Part shown: piece by piece, positions 7,270 to 16,856 of the stretch
Layout: each line of letters starts with the position of its first letter
Numbering within the stretch: the first letter of the stretch is position 1
Assembly (NCBI GenBank): GCA_013695595.1
Contig: JACDAE010000492.1
Location: forward strand, 1-33,494
Source of the DNA: Ktedonobacteraceae bacterium
GTDB lineage: Bacteria > Chloroflexota > Ktedonobacteria > Ktedonobacterales > Ktedonobacteraceae
Direction of reading: 5' to 3'
Length of the DNA stretch: 33,494 bases
The notes under the pieces: generated by a model
The model's database searches: none
Seen by the model: the letters and a program-made list of their open reading frames with translations, nothing else
What the model was told of the DNA's origin: nothing
Translations under genes and position numbers: made by a program

Positions 7270-9333
7270 TCAAGTTGACATCTTTATTGCACGTAATTTC
7301 TCCAGGTATATCATCAAGATGGCAACGTCTGCGGGAGTAACTCCCTCAACGCGGGAGGCCTGCCCAACCGTGCGTGGCCTTGTACGTGCCAGCTTCTGCC
7401 TGGCCTCCGTACGCAGGTGCTGCACAAGTGCATAATCAATTGTCTCCGGCATCCGCATCTCTTCCAGACGTTGTGTGCGTTGCACCATCTGTTCCTGCTT
7501 CCGTACATAATGCTCGTATTTGACCTGCAATTCGACCTCTTCAGCAGTGTCAACCGGGAGCTCTGGCAAAGGAGCAATACTATGCGCAAGCGTCTCTTCT
7601 GCTTCTCGCTCAGTATCAAATACTCGCCCGACATCAAGCAGATGTATCACATGCGCAATCTGTTGGTACCGTACCTCTGGTCTGCGCAACAGATCCCGTG
7701 CACTCAACATCTGTCCCAGTGCAGCAATACCAGCTTCCTGAATGCAGCTTTCAACCTCGCGCGACGAGGTAAAAATGGTTGCCTCTAACTGACTTAGCGT
7801 GCGTTGAATCATAGCGCGCTTTTTGACAACCTGCTCATAACGCACACCATCGATGAGACCGAAGCGATATGCGTGATCACTCAAGCGCAAATCTGCGCTC
7901 TCTGGACGCAGGAGTAGGCGATACTCAGCTCGTGATGTGTGGAGACGATATGGTTCACTCATCGGGCGCGTCACCAGGTCATCAATCAATACACCAATAT
8001 AGGCTTCATGGCGTCCCAGAACAAATGCCTCTTCTCCGCGCACATACAAAGCAGCATTAATCCCTGCCATAATACCCTGTGCTGCTGCCTCTTCGTATCC
8101 AGAAGTACCATTGATCTGCCCAGCCATGAAAAGCCCGGCTGCTACCTTCGTCTCAAGAGTCGGCAATAACTGATGTGGCGGGACATAGTCATATTCGACT
8201 GCGTACCCAACGCGCATCATCTCAGCATGCTCCAGAGCAGGAATGCTACGCAGCATCTCTATCTGCACATCCTCAGGCAGACTGGTATTCATCCCCTGTA
8301 CATAGACCTCGCTTGTACGCCATCCCTCAGGCTCCAGGAAGATCTGATGCGAGACTTTATCAGCAAAACGGACGATCTTATCCTCAATCGATGGACAATA
8401 ACGCGGCCCAATCCCTTCGATAATACCTGTGTAGAGCGGTGAACGATGCAGATTGTCACGAATAATCTGATGCGTTTTTTCGGTTGTACGCACCAGGTAA
8501 CAGGGCAATTGCGGTCGCCAGCCATGCAGGTCTTCATCCATTACGGGATAGATTGGATTAGGATGCCCACCCGGCAATTGCACATCTTCACGTGCGGTGA
8601 CATCCCGCGAAAAGTAAAGTGGTACTTGACTCCCAGGCTGCCGTTCTGTTTTACTAAAGTCAATCGTACGCGCATCGATACGTGGAGGTGTACCAGTCTT
8701 AAAGCGTCGCATCTCCAGACCCAGTGCCTGCAATGAAGTGGAGATACCCAACGCGGGACCTTCCCCTGCACGACCACCGGGTTGCGTCTTCTCGCCTACC
8801 ACGAGCCGCCCATTAATAAAGGTGCCCGTCGTCATGATGACCGCACCCGCCTGGTAACACCAACCATTGTTCGTCATGACGCCCGTGATAACGTGCCGTC
8901 CGTCTTCTCGCATGTCGCTGAGCAAGTGTGTAATAGTCGCCTGCTTCAGTTCCAATCCGGGTTGACTCTCCAATACAAACTTCATTGCCAGGCGATAGGC
9001 TTGTTTATCGCATTGTGCCCGTAGAGCCTGTACCGCTGGACCTTTACTGGTATTGAGCAAACGTATCTGAATGAACGTGCGATCAGTATTGCGTGCCGCC
9101 TCGCCGCCGAGCGCGTCAATCTCCTTCAGAAGATGGCCTTTTGCGGGTCCGCCCATCGATGGGTTGCACGGCATCAACGCAACGCTGTCCAGATTCATTG
9201 TCAACAACAGAGTTTTTCTGCCCATACGCGCACAGGCCAGAGCCGCCTCACATCCGGCGTGGCCTGCACCCACCACAATGACATCATAGACTCCTCTCAC
9301 CAAGGAGACGGGAGTCGTAATATCGTTACTCAT
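7270..9333 (-). CDS. mnmG: tRNA uridine-5-carboxymethylaminomethyl modification enzyme MnmG (GidA)
   Basis: '[23 protein letters not shown]', '[24 protein letters not shown]', '[12 protein letters not shown]', '[15 protein letters not shown]', '[17 protein letters not shown]', '[19 protein letters not shown]'. Confidence 0.97.
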   Translation of the reverse strand: MSNDITTPVSLVRGVYDVIVVGAGHAGCEAALACARMGRKTLLLTMNLDSVALMPCNPSMGGPAKGHLLKEIDALGGEAARNTDRTFIQIRLLNTSKGPAVQALRAQCDKQAYRLAMKFVLESQPGLELKQATITHLLSDMREDGRHVITGVMTNNGWCYQAGAVIMTTGTFINGRLVVGEKTQPGGRAGEGPALGISTSLQALGLEMRRFKTGTPPRIDARTIDFSKTERQPGSQVPLYFSRDVTAREDVQLPGGHPNPIYPVMDEDLHGWRPQLPCYLVRTTEKTHQIIRDNLHRSPLYTGIIEGIGPRYCPSIEDKIVRFADKVSHQIFLEPEGWRTSEVYVQGMNTSLPEDVQIEMLRSIPALEHAEMMRVGYAVEYDYVPPHQLLPTLETKVAAGLFMAGQINGTSGYEEAAAQGIMAGINAALYVRGEEAFVLGRHEAYIGVLIDDLVTRPMSEPYRLHTSRAEYRLLLRPESADLRLSDHAYRFGLIDGVRYEQVVKKRAMIQRTLSQLEATIFTSSREVESCIQEAGIAALGQMLSARDLLRRPEVRYQQIAHVIHLLDVGRVFDTEREAEETLAHSIAPLPELPVDTAEEVELQVKYEHYVRKQEQMVQRTQRLEEMRMPETIDYALVQHLRTEARQKLARTRPRTVGQASRVEGVTPADVAILMIYLEKLRAIKMST

Positions 9334-9646
9334 CGCACATGCACCTGATCGCTTCCTTAATGCCCGACTGCGCCCGACATTTTAAGATATATTTGAGAAT
9401 ACTGAAATGAATATGAACGAATTTTCACACCTACACGATTTGTATTATGCCCCACCCACTTCCTCACGTCAATATTTTGAGCGTAGGCTAGTATTTTTCG
9501 TTGTTAAGGCCGCTTGTAAGGTGTGAAGAGGGTGTATCGGAAAGAGCGGAAACAGTGATCTTCATGCCATGCTTGGCTGCGTGTATGATAGGGCAAAGAG
9601 TTTTTGGGAAGAGCTTTTGCGCAGCGCATTTTAGCAGAAAAAATTG

Positions 9647-9675
9647 TTGACGAAAACGTCGTGACATGATAGTAT
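9647..9675 (+). promoter_or_regulatory. Predicted promoter of tRNA-Leu
   Basis: TTGACG (9647-9652), 17-nt spacer, TAGTAT (9670-9675), 15 nt before the tRNA 5' end. Confidence 0.6.
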
Positions 9676-9682
9676 CATGTCA
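9662..9682. promoter_or_regulatory. Perfect 21-nt palindrome TGACATGATA-g-TATCATGTCA overlapping the -10 box
   Basis: Both 10-nt arms read directly from the sequence. Confidence 0.7.
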
Positions 9683-9690
9683 TTATATAA

Positions 9691-9773
9691 GGGGCGATGG
9701 CGGAATGGTAGACGCCGGGGACTTAAAATCCCCTGACCGCAAGGTCGTGAGGGTTCGACTCCCTCTCGCCCCA
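9691..9773 (+). tRNA. tRNA-Leu (anticodon TAA), CCA not encoded
   Basis: Acceptor GGGGCGA/TCGCCCC with discriminator A; anticodon stem-loop GGGGA-CTTAAAA-TCCCC (anticodon 9724-9726); long variable arm; T arm GAGGGTTCGACTCCCTC. Confidence 0.93.
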
Positions 9774-10255
9774 CCCCTCTTTCCCTCTCTACAATCCCAT
9801 CACAATGGGCATAAAAACATAATCATCCCTGTTTTAATCTATAGAGATTCTGTTTTCTGGCTCATGTCCATACCATCGAACCAGGATATACGTAAAATTG
9901 ATTGTAAGTGTGTGAAGATTCACTAAAAATACAGCCGCAAGAAAAATAGTCGCATTTGTAGCGCGCTTATTCTCACTACAGTCTCTCTCGCGGCTCGAAC
10001 ATGAACATCGTGTAATGACAAAACAGCAATTTCAGCAGTTATCGGGGTAGAGCGGTGCAATTATGAGAGTGAATTCATTTTTTACTTGCCTGCTATCTTG
10101 CTTAACGGAAGTACCTGCCCCTTGTCAGCGTGTCATTGACGTGTTACACTTCAAAAAAGATTACAACTTTTTTAGCCGCAGTTCGTAGATATACATTGAG
10201 GATGACATGCGTTATCTTCTTGAACTATAAATGAGCAAGTAATGAGCGGTGATAA

Positions 10256-11023
10256 ATGTTAGAATCAACAATAAACGCTTCAAATATGCTGGGAGGTGTG
10301 GGTTCGTTAGCGCAACCAGCACGAAAATCACGTCGTAGTCAGGGTAATGGGACAACAACAGGGATTGCAGGTGCACAGGGTATATCAGGCGCAAACTACG
10401 GGCTTGGGACCACAACGAAAACAGGAGCTATTGTGGAATCGATGAGCGATGCGGCGCTTGTCGAGTTGGTTCTCAGTGGAGATCAGGATGTTTTCGCTGT
10501 GCTTGTCGAGCGTTATAAGGATGCTGTGCAAAATCTCGCTTACCGTATGTTGGGAAATACGACGGAAGCCGAAGACGTAACACAGGAAACATTTGTACGA
10601 GCCTATACACAGCTTGCTACATATAAGTCCGCGCACAAATTTAGTACCTGGTTGCTCTCAATTGCCTCACATTTGTCAATTGACCAGTTGCGTCGACGCC
10701 GTTTTCTCGCATTACCACTCGAAGATGTTCCTTTCCTGGAATGGATTGTTGACGCCGGAGTCAGCCCAGAGCAATCAGCTTTGCAAGGAGAACGGCAAGA
10801 CGAGATCCAGGACTACCTGCAACGTCTACCAGCAAAATACCGTGCCGTCATCGTTTTGCGCTACTGGCATGATTTTTCCTATGAAGAGATTGCCAGTGCA
10901 TTGAATCTGACCCCTCCGCTGGTCAAAGCACGTTTACATCGTGCCCGTGAATTGCTGGCCCGTTATATACATCAGAAAACTGAAAACGAGGAGGAACCGG
11001 TCGATGCGCTGTCGCGACGCTAA
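10256..11023 (+). CDS. ECF-type RNA polymerase sigma factor
   Basis: 'AALVELVLSGDQDVFAVLVERYKDAVQNLAYRMLGNTTEAEDVTQETFVRAY...KFSTWLLSIASHLSIDQLRRRR' and region 4 'LPAKYRAVIVLRYWHDFSYEEIASALNLTPPLVKARLHRARELL'. Start may be GTG 10433 (AGGAG 5 nt upstream) or ATG 10442. Confidence 0.92.
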   Translation: MLESTINASNMLGGVGSLAQPARKSRRSQGNGTTTGIAGAQGISGANYGLGTTTKTGAIVESMSDAALVELVLSGDQDVFAVLVERYKDAVQNLAYRMLGNTTEAEDVTQETFVRAYTQLATYKSAHKFSTWLLSIASHLSIDQLRRRRFLALPLEDVPFLEWIVDAGVSPEQSALQGERQDEIQDYLQRLPAKYRAVIVLRYWHDFSYEEIASALNLTPPLVKARLHRARELLARYIHQKTENEEEPVDALSRR

Positions 11024-11576
11024 AAATTTTATAGCTGCTCAGCGTGATGGCGATCTAGCGGAGTCGGATGTACTGGCATTGCAGGAGCACATGAAGCTAT
11101 GCCAGGAGTGTTGTTCTCTTGAACAACGACAACGAAGTCTCGACACCTTACTTAATTCTTCGGCCCCTCAAACACCTGTAAAAAAGGCTCATGTCTCGAC
11201 CGAACATATTATGCTGGCAGTAGAACAACATCGCCAGATATCGCAGCAATTAGAGGATATTCGTCAACAGCAACAAACGCGTGTAGCACATCTACGTCCG
11301 GTTGGTGCTGCGACTGCCGCGATCATCTTCTTTACGCTGGGTAGCGTTCCGCTCTTGTTGTTTGCAGTTATTCTCATTCAGAGTGATCTGCTGGTCAAGG
11401 CCGTCTCTTCGCCTTTGAATGGTATTATTGATATGCTCTTTATCAGCGGGCAATATGTACAGACAGAGTTGCTCTGGGTAACCCGTAACAACTTGCTTTT
11501 ATCCGCGATGGCATTCGCATTTGTGGTTATGATGGGAGTCTGGCTCCGCCTGATGCGTCATCCACAGGAAACGTAA
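11004..11576 (+). CDS. Zinc-finger (zf-HC2-like) membrane anti-sigma factor
   Basis: 'MRCRDAKNFIAAQRDGDLAESDVLALQEHMKLCQECC' (HxxxCxxC), C-terminal TM segments; start overlaps the ECF sigma 3' end by 20 nt. Confidence 0.8.
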   Translation: MRCRDAKNFIAAQRDGDLAESDVLALQEHMKLCQECCSLEQRQRSLDTLLNSSAPQTPVKKAHVSTEHIMLAVEQHRQISQQLEDIRQQQQTRVAHLRPVGAATAAIIFFTLGSVPLLLFAVILIQSDLLVKAVSSPLNGIIDMLFISGQYVQTELLWVTRNNLLLSAMAFAFVVMMGVWLRLMRHPQET

Positions 11577-11623
11577 CGGGCATACATCATGGTCAGCAAT
11601 CTGATTGTGATAGGAGTTCCAGT

Positions 11624-12607
11624 ATGTTAAAAATTGATCACAGATATCGGTTTTTACTGACGCTGCCAGGAGTAGTGCTCTTCGTGGCGTTATTCATAGG
11701 GAGTGTGGAAGCTCTATCGGGAGGATCGTACGTTGCCCTGGCTGCCGTTCAACAAAACGGTCAGTTAGTTGATAATAGTACAGATTGTACGGGGACGCAT
11801 CAGACACCCTCTTTCGATAGTGTGGTGGTAGTGAATAGTGGAGAAGTGATTTGCAGCAATGTCACCTCATTTGGAGGTTCGGTGGTGATTCAGGGGGAAG
11901 TCAGGGGGAATGTAGTTACGTTTAATGGAGATGTTGTAATCAATGGAAAAGTAGATGGTAATATCACTCTCTATGGTGGCAATGTTCTCTGGCAGGATGG
12001 AGCTCACGTGAACGGGGATATTCATGTTTGTGGTGGCCATTGGTTAGGTACAACCTCGCGTCTGCATGGTTCAGTCGTCGATTGTACCAGAGATGCGGGT
12101 CAACTCGTTCTAGGGGATGGGGGAGGCAGTTTTCGCTTCTGGTCTATTCTTACCTGGATCGCGTTAGGTCTGTTTCTAACCTCTTTGTTACCTGAACATG
12201 TTATGATCGTTCGTACAACAGTGAAAAGCAAGATGCGACGTAGTCTGGTTCTCGGTTTACTTACCGTCCTGCTAGCACCTGCTGTCCTTGCCGTGCTGAT
12301 TGCACTTATTATCTCTCTTCCCCTGGCGATTCTTGTCGCCATCGGACTTGTCGCCGCATGGGCGTTGGGGACGGTTGCAATCGGATGGATCCTTGGTGAC
12401 TATATTCTGCGCATCCTGGCTCTCCATCATAATAAGCGTTCAATGCAGGTAGTAGTGGGATTGGCGGCACTTGCCCTGGCCGGATCTCTCCCCTACATCG
12501 GATGGTTTGTGAGTATCGGAGCTGGACTGATCGGGTTGGGAGCCGTCTTCTTGAGCCGTTTTGGAACACGGCTCTACAGTCAACCCAAACAGCCCCTTTC
12601 ACTCTAA
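11624..12607 (+). CDS. Bactofilin-like/polymer-forming membrane protein
   Basis: N-terminal TM, right-handed beta-helix-like repeats 'GSVVIQGEVRGNVVTFNGDVVINGKVDGNITLYGGNV', several C-terminal TM segments. Confidence 0.65.
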   Translation: MLKIDHRYRFLLTLPGVVLFVALFIGSVEALSGGSYVALAAVQQNGQLVDNSTDCTGTHQTPSFDSVVVVNSGEVICSNVTSFGGSVVIQGEVRGNVVTFNGDVVINGKVDGNITLYGGNVLWQDGAHVNGDIHVCGGHWLGTTSRLHGSVVDCTRDAGQLVLGDGGGSFRFWSILTWIALGLFLTSLLPEHVMIVRTTVKSKMRRSLVLGLLTVLLAPAVLAVLIALIISLPLAILVAIGLVAAWALGTVAIGWILGDYILRILALHHNKRSMQVVVGLAALALAGSLPYIGWFVSIGAGLIGLGAVFLSRFGTRLYSQPKQPLSL

Positions 12608-12798
12608 AATCATCTGTCTTGCTCAAACAGCTTGACAAGCTTGCACTTCTCCTTACAAAGTTGAAAGGAATGCAAGCTCATATTGAGGAAATATCCTCTC
12701 TATTCGTTGCAAGATTTCATACCTGGGGCATTATTGTACACAAAATCAAAAAAAACTGGAATTATGAGACGGACATTTACGATCCCTTACATCGTGAG

Positions 12799-14172
12799 AT
12801 GACCGCCGAGGTGAACATGAGCATTGATGTTGAACTTACAGACCTGGCCTATGGAGGCGATGCCGTGGGCCGCTATGAGGGTCGTGTCTTGTTTGTCCCA
12901 GGAGGGATTCCTGGCGAGCGCGTTCGAGTAGAAATTGTCGAGGAACGTCGGGGGCACGCTCGCGCTAACCTGATCGATATCTTGCGCCCTGCTCCCGAAC
13001 GCGTTGAGCCTGCCTATCCGCTGATGACTGACTGTGGCTGCCAATGGCAACATATCTCTTATCCCGCGCAGCTTACCTGGAAAGCTCATATCGTACGCCA
13101 GTTACTCGTACGTATAGGCAAACAAGCGGACGCACTCGTCCATCCCACTATTGGTATGCCCCCTGGGATCTCTCCATGGCATTATCGTAATATCGCTTTA
13201 TTTACCGTTGGGCCTTCCGGTGAAGTGGGTATGAAATTAACCGAAAGCCATGATGTTGAAGATCTTCCCGATTGCCCCCTTCTCCATCCAGCGCTCGATC
13301 AGGTCTATCAACTTGTACGCGCAAAACTGATGGACTATTTCGGGGACTCGCTTGGTGAGATGATTCAGGCTTTCACTTTGCGCGGGGCAATTGGTGCCGT
13401 AAGTAATTCCACTACGGCAAGCACTACCGTTAAAGCCGTCCCAACACTCTTGATCATTCATGCCAGACCTGGCTCTATGATCGAAAATCCACAACAACTT
13501 TCGCAAGAACTTATGACCATTGCACCTGGTATCGTTGGCGTGATTATCGAACGTGTGGGTGGCCGCTATGGTCGCGTTTTTTCAGGGCAGGAGTTTCTGA
13601 CAGATATCGTGCTGGGACGGCGCTTCCGCGTCTCCGCTGACTCTTTCTTCCAGGTCAACCTGGTGCAAACTTCGGTCCTCGTCGAACGCGCAATGGCGAT
13701 GCTTGAACCACAACGCTCAGAAATAGTATTGGATGGCTACAGCGGAGTAGGACTCTTCTCGGCGTTCCTCTCTGCACGTTCCGCACGCGTCATCGCCATT
13801 GAATCACAACCAAGTGCAGTCATGGATGCTCGTGCCAGCTCTGCCCTGAATAATCAGAACAATATGACCGTTCTGGAAGGCACTCTGGAACGTATCCTCG
13901 GCCAACTCCACTATAGACGCGAACGTGTTGACCTGGCCCTGGTTGATCCACCACGAGCTGGATGCCATCCTAAAGCATTACAGGCTCTACAGGTGCTTTC
14001 ACCACGCTCCATTTGCTACGTTTCATGCGACCCAAGTACCCTCGCACGTGACATTGCAACATTATGTTCTACAGGGCGCTACCGTCTGGTTGCTGCCCAA
14101 CCAATCGACATGTTCCCCCAGACCTATCATATCGAATGTGTCGCCTTGCTCACCCGCGTTGGAAATAGATAG
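12799..14172 (+). CDS. TrmA/RlmD-family 23S rRNA (uracil-5-)-methyltransferase
   Basis: TRAM-like 'LTDLAYGGDAVGRYEGRVLFVPGGIPGERVRVEI', 'DCGCQWQHISYPAQLTWK', SAM motif 'VLDGYSGVGLFSAFLS', 'DLALVDPPRAGCHPKALQAL', 'ICYVSCDPSTLARDI'. Listed ORF starts at 12502; start at 12799 or 12817 preferred. Confidence 0.9.
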   Translation: MTAEVNMSIDVELTDLAYGGDAVGRYEGRVLFVPGGIPGERVRVEIVEERRGHARANLIDILRPAPERVEPAYPLMTDCGCQWQHISYPAQLTWKAHIVRQLLVRIGKQADALVHPTIGMPPGISPWHYRNIALFTVGPSGEVGMKLTESHDVEDLPDCPLLHPALDQVYQLVRAKLMDYFGDSLGEMIQAFTLRGAIGAVSNSTTASTTVKAVPTLLIIHARPGSMIENPQQLSQELMTIAPGIVGVIIERVGGRYGRVFSGQEFLTDIVLGRRFRVSADSFFQVNLVQTSVLVERAMAMLEPQRSEIVLDGYSGVGLFSAFLSARSARVIAIESQPSAVMDARASSALNNQNNMTVLEGTLERILGQLHYRRERVDLALVDPPRAGCHPKALQALQVLSPRSICYVSCDPSTLARDIATLCSTGRYRLVAAQPIDMFPQTYHIECVALLTRVGNR

Positions 14173-14190
14173 TTCCAGCGCATATTAAAT

Positions 14191-14249
14191 AGGAGGGTGC
14201 GGTTTCCATATTTATGATATCCTCATAAATATGGAAACCACACCCTCCT
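14191..14249. terminator. 27-bp stem (one mismatch), 5-nt loop; bidirectional terminator candidate
   Basis: AGGAGGGTGCGGTTTCCATATTTATGA-tatcc-TCATAAATATGGAAACCACACCCTCCT followed by TTTT, between convergent genes. Confidence 0.8.
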
Positions 14250-14258
14250 TTTTAGTGG

Positions 14259-15872
14259 TCAGATATAAGAAGGCCTCTTGCTCAATACTACTTCAATTTT
14301 GCTTCCCGGCACCATCAAAGTGCCTGGAGGGGGACTCTGATGCATTACAAGACCAGGAGCCATATTAGCCGTAGCTTCTGCCTCGCTAAATATAGCCACA
14401 TCCAGGCTATACTCTTGTGCCATCCCCATTGCCGTGACAATATCCTTTTCACGTAGATCTGGCGCGCCAATAGTCTTCGTCGTCTCCTCTAATTTGGAAA
14501 ACACGGTATCGAACCACTTTTTCAGATTATCCTTCTCATCATTTGTCTTCTTGACCTTATCTTCTTTCTCTTTATGGCTTTTAATACCCTGAATCTCGTC
14601 CTGCAAAATGAAAGGATGATCAACGTTAGCGAATACAATATCTGGACTATTGCCTGGTGTCTCTATATAAAGGTTCCCAATATCCAGAAAACGCTCCAAA
14701 ATATTCGGTACTTTCACCTTGGTATCGCGTATGCTCTTATACTCCGTCTCAAGGCGCGTCTCGAAGAAGAAGATGAAGTTACGATTAACATCGATGATAC
14801 GTCGGTTCGTAAGAATATACACATCATCAACATAGTTCGCATAGATCAAAAAAAGTGCAATCAGTAAGATCAACACTATTACACCCATAATCACCCACCA
14901 GTATGTCAGTACACCAGCAGGAAGACTGGAAGCTGCCGGTGTAATAAGCGCAATTGGCAGAATAATGAGGAGCAACAATGCAGGGATCGACAGATTGCGC
15001 CAGAGAATATACCGCGAGCGCTGTACATACTTGACAGTATACTCGCCGGAAACATAACGCACATCGGCACGCACATTCAAGGGACCTCCGAATGTACGCC
15101 GTGGCCCCAGAAAGCGAGCTTCATTACGAGGAGGCGGGAGTTCATCATCCACATTCGGCAATTTAGGCACAGGTGCATTCTTCGCCAGGCTCTCGATAAC
15201 ATCGGCCAGATTTTTGTTCTCCGGCACTGGTGGCGCTGGCTCGTCCTTCTTTTTCGACTTCAGATCGTCTGATACGCCCTGAATAGCATCACGTACCTGC
15301 TTTGGATTCGGCACATCCTTCAAGTAGAAATCTCCACCCGTCAGATAGATATGCACAGTTCCATATCCAAGCAAGAAACCAAGCATTGATTCTACACCGG
15401 TACCCACCTGCTGCACTTTATCAATAGATGTCTGCTGCCGCGTCGGTTCAAGCAGGCCATGCGCGTTGATAATGCGCTTATTACTAATAATGTATGAATC
15501 AAACCACCAGGAAAGTAGATCCTTATATGCAAACCAGATGCCAGTTACGATAAGCGTGATCACGGCGACCACGCTTAAAACAGACCATAGGGTGGCCTGT
15601 TTGGGTAGCACAGTCGCACCCCATAGGATAAGTAAAAGTGCGATTACCGAACCCACTGCTGGTAATGCAGGCCTGACGAGAAACCACCAGTGTTTGCGCA
15701 CAACTAAGCGCACAACTTCATCCGGCTGTTGTCCTGAAAAATGCCAGTGCTTGTCACGTCCACGTCGAAAATGTAGAATATCTAAGCTGAAGCCTCGCCT
15801 CCCGGCACGCCAATCCGCCCTGGTACTCGCCGAAGCACCACCTGCTGCCTGTTGCCTGGTTTTCCTGGCCAT
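14259..15872 (-). CDS. Membrane protein with two bPH2 (DUF304-like) domains and C-terminal PASTA-like domain
   Basis: Two copies of TM-pair followed by '[13 protein letters not shown]...[31 protein letters not shown]' and '[54 protein letters not shown]'; C-term '[62 protein letters not shown]'. Confidence 0.8.
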   Translation of the reverse strand: MARKTRQQAAGGASASTRADWRAGRRGFSLDILHFRRGRDKHWHFSGQQPDEVVRLVVRKHWWFLVRPALPAVGSVIALLLILWGATVLPKQATLWSVLSVVAVITLIVTGIWFAYKDLLSWWFDSYIISNKRIINAHGLLEPTRQQTSIDKVQQVGTGVESMLGFLLGYGTVHIYLTGGDFYLKDVPNPKQVRDAIQGVSDDLKSKKKDEPAPPVPENKNLADVIESLAKNAPVPKLPNVDDELPPPRNEARFLGPRRTFGGPLNVRADVRYVSGEYTVKYVQRSRYILWRNLSIPALLLLIILPIALITPAASSLPAGVLTYWWVIMGVIVLILLIALFLIYANYVDDVYILTNRRIIDVNRNFIFFFETRLETEYKSIRDTKVKVPNILERFLDIGNLYIETPGNSPDIVFANVDHPFILQDEIQGIKSHKEKEDKVKKTNDEKDNLKKWFDTVFSKLEETTKTIGAPDLREKDIVTAMGMAQEYSLDVAIFSEAEATANMAPGLVMHQSPPPGTLMVPGSKIEVVLSKRPSYI

Positions 15873-15933
15873 ATATCACCTCAACGTCTGGATCTATCAT
15901 GCAAGTCTCAAAAACAGAACTACACTATCCACA

Positions 15934-16506
15934 CTACTTCTTTGCTGGTCTCTTCGCTCTGGCCGCAATGAGAGCAATGATAACCGCTACAATTGCGATC
16001 ACGACAATCACCGAAACATAATTAGCGGGATCGGGCGACTGCAACGCAACAGTGAAGATCGAATGTCCATTTGTATCTTTGGGAAAAAAGCTGCCGAGAT
16101 ATACCAGCACAAACGCGCCTGAAATCATTGCTGGTATGATACCAAAAAAACGATCCGACGGCGTTGCAGGCTTAGGGAATATTTTATTGCCTATCAGATA
16201 CCCTACAACGACGATGACGGCAAAAAGCAGCAATGGCCCCCATGGACCTAGCGCATTCGCAACCGGTTGAACTACGGGATTAGCTGACGTCTGTGAACCA
16301 GTAATCAAAAGACCAACCATACTGGGAATACGGACTAAAAAACTGCTTACCGTCTTGAAGTTTCCGGGATTTACCAGAAACACCCCCAACAAAATAAATA
16401 TCAGAGAAATCAATTCACGCCGCCAACCACGTTGAAATCCCAGGATAATGAAGACGAATATAGCTACAAAAAAACACTGCTGGTCTGTAAATGGCAAAGA
16501 TGACAT
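15934..16506 (-). CDS. CvpA-like multi-pass membrane protein
   Basis: Four to five hydrophobic segments, 'GFQRGWRRELISLIFILLGVFLV'. ORF opens at 16605; GGAG upstream of Met34 (16506) favours that start. Confidence 0.55.
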   Translation of the reverse strand: MSSLPFTDQQCFFVAIFVFIILGFQRGWRRELISLIFILLGVFLVNPGNFKTVSSFLVRIPSMVGLLITGSQTSANPVVQPVANALGPWGPLLLFAVIVVVGYLIGNKIFPKPATPSDRFFGIIPAMISGAFVLVYLGSFFPKDTNGHSIFTVALQSPDPANYVSVIVVIAIVAVIIALIAARAKRPAKK

Positions 16507-16856
16507 AACTTTCATCTCCACTCTAATGTCAGAGTCAACGCGGTACGAGATGGCTCTGCGAGAACGGTTCTCCGTCCAACTCTCCCTGAAATCCTGCTCA
16601 TGCATTCATAATACCACACCTTCCCTGCCAAAACATAGATAAAAAGCATCACTTTTATGTAACAAGTGTCTTAGACAGGGCATTATAATAGTCCTGCTCA
16701 ACGACTGAAAAAGACAAAAACTCGTATCTTTCGCTAGAATGTGATATACTTTAGGAAGGTAGGATCAAATTTTCTAGACCCCTCCCGACCGCTCATACGA
16801 GCACTTCAACCCGATCCGACATCGCCTGCTGGCTAAGTCTACTTTTTGGTGAGGAC

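Noticed and set aside
7314-9289. Many overlapping ORFs on both strands inside mnmG
   Set aside because: Antisense or alternate-frame shadows of a clear mnmG CDS, with low-complexity, unrecognisable translations.
9666-9926. 86-aa ORF overlapping tRNA-Leu
   Set aside because: Its N-terminus is the tRNA gene read as protein ('GDGGMVDAGDLKSPDRKVVRVRLPLAPP'), a familiar artefact.
12629-12641. AGCTTGaCAAGCT palindrome containing TTGACA upstream of the rRNA methyltransferase
   Set aside because: Only 13 nt and the paired -10 candidate (TACAAA, 16-nt spacer) is weak; insufficient support for a promoter/operator call.
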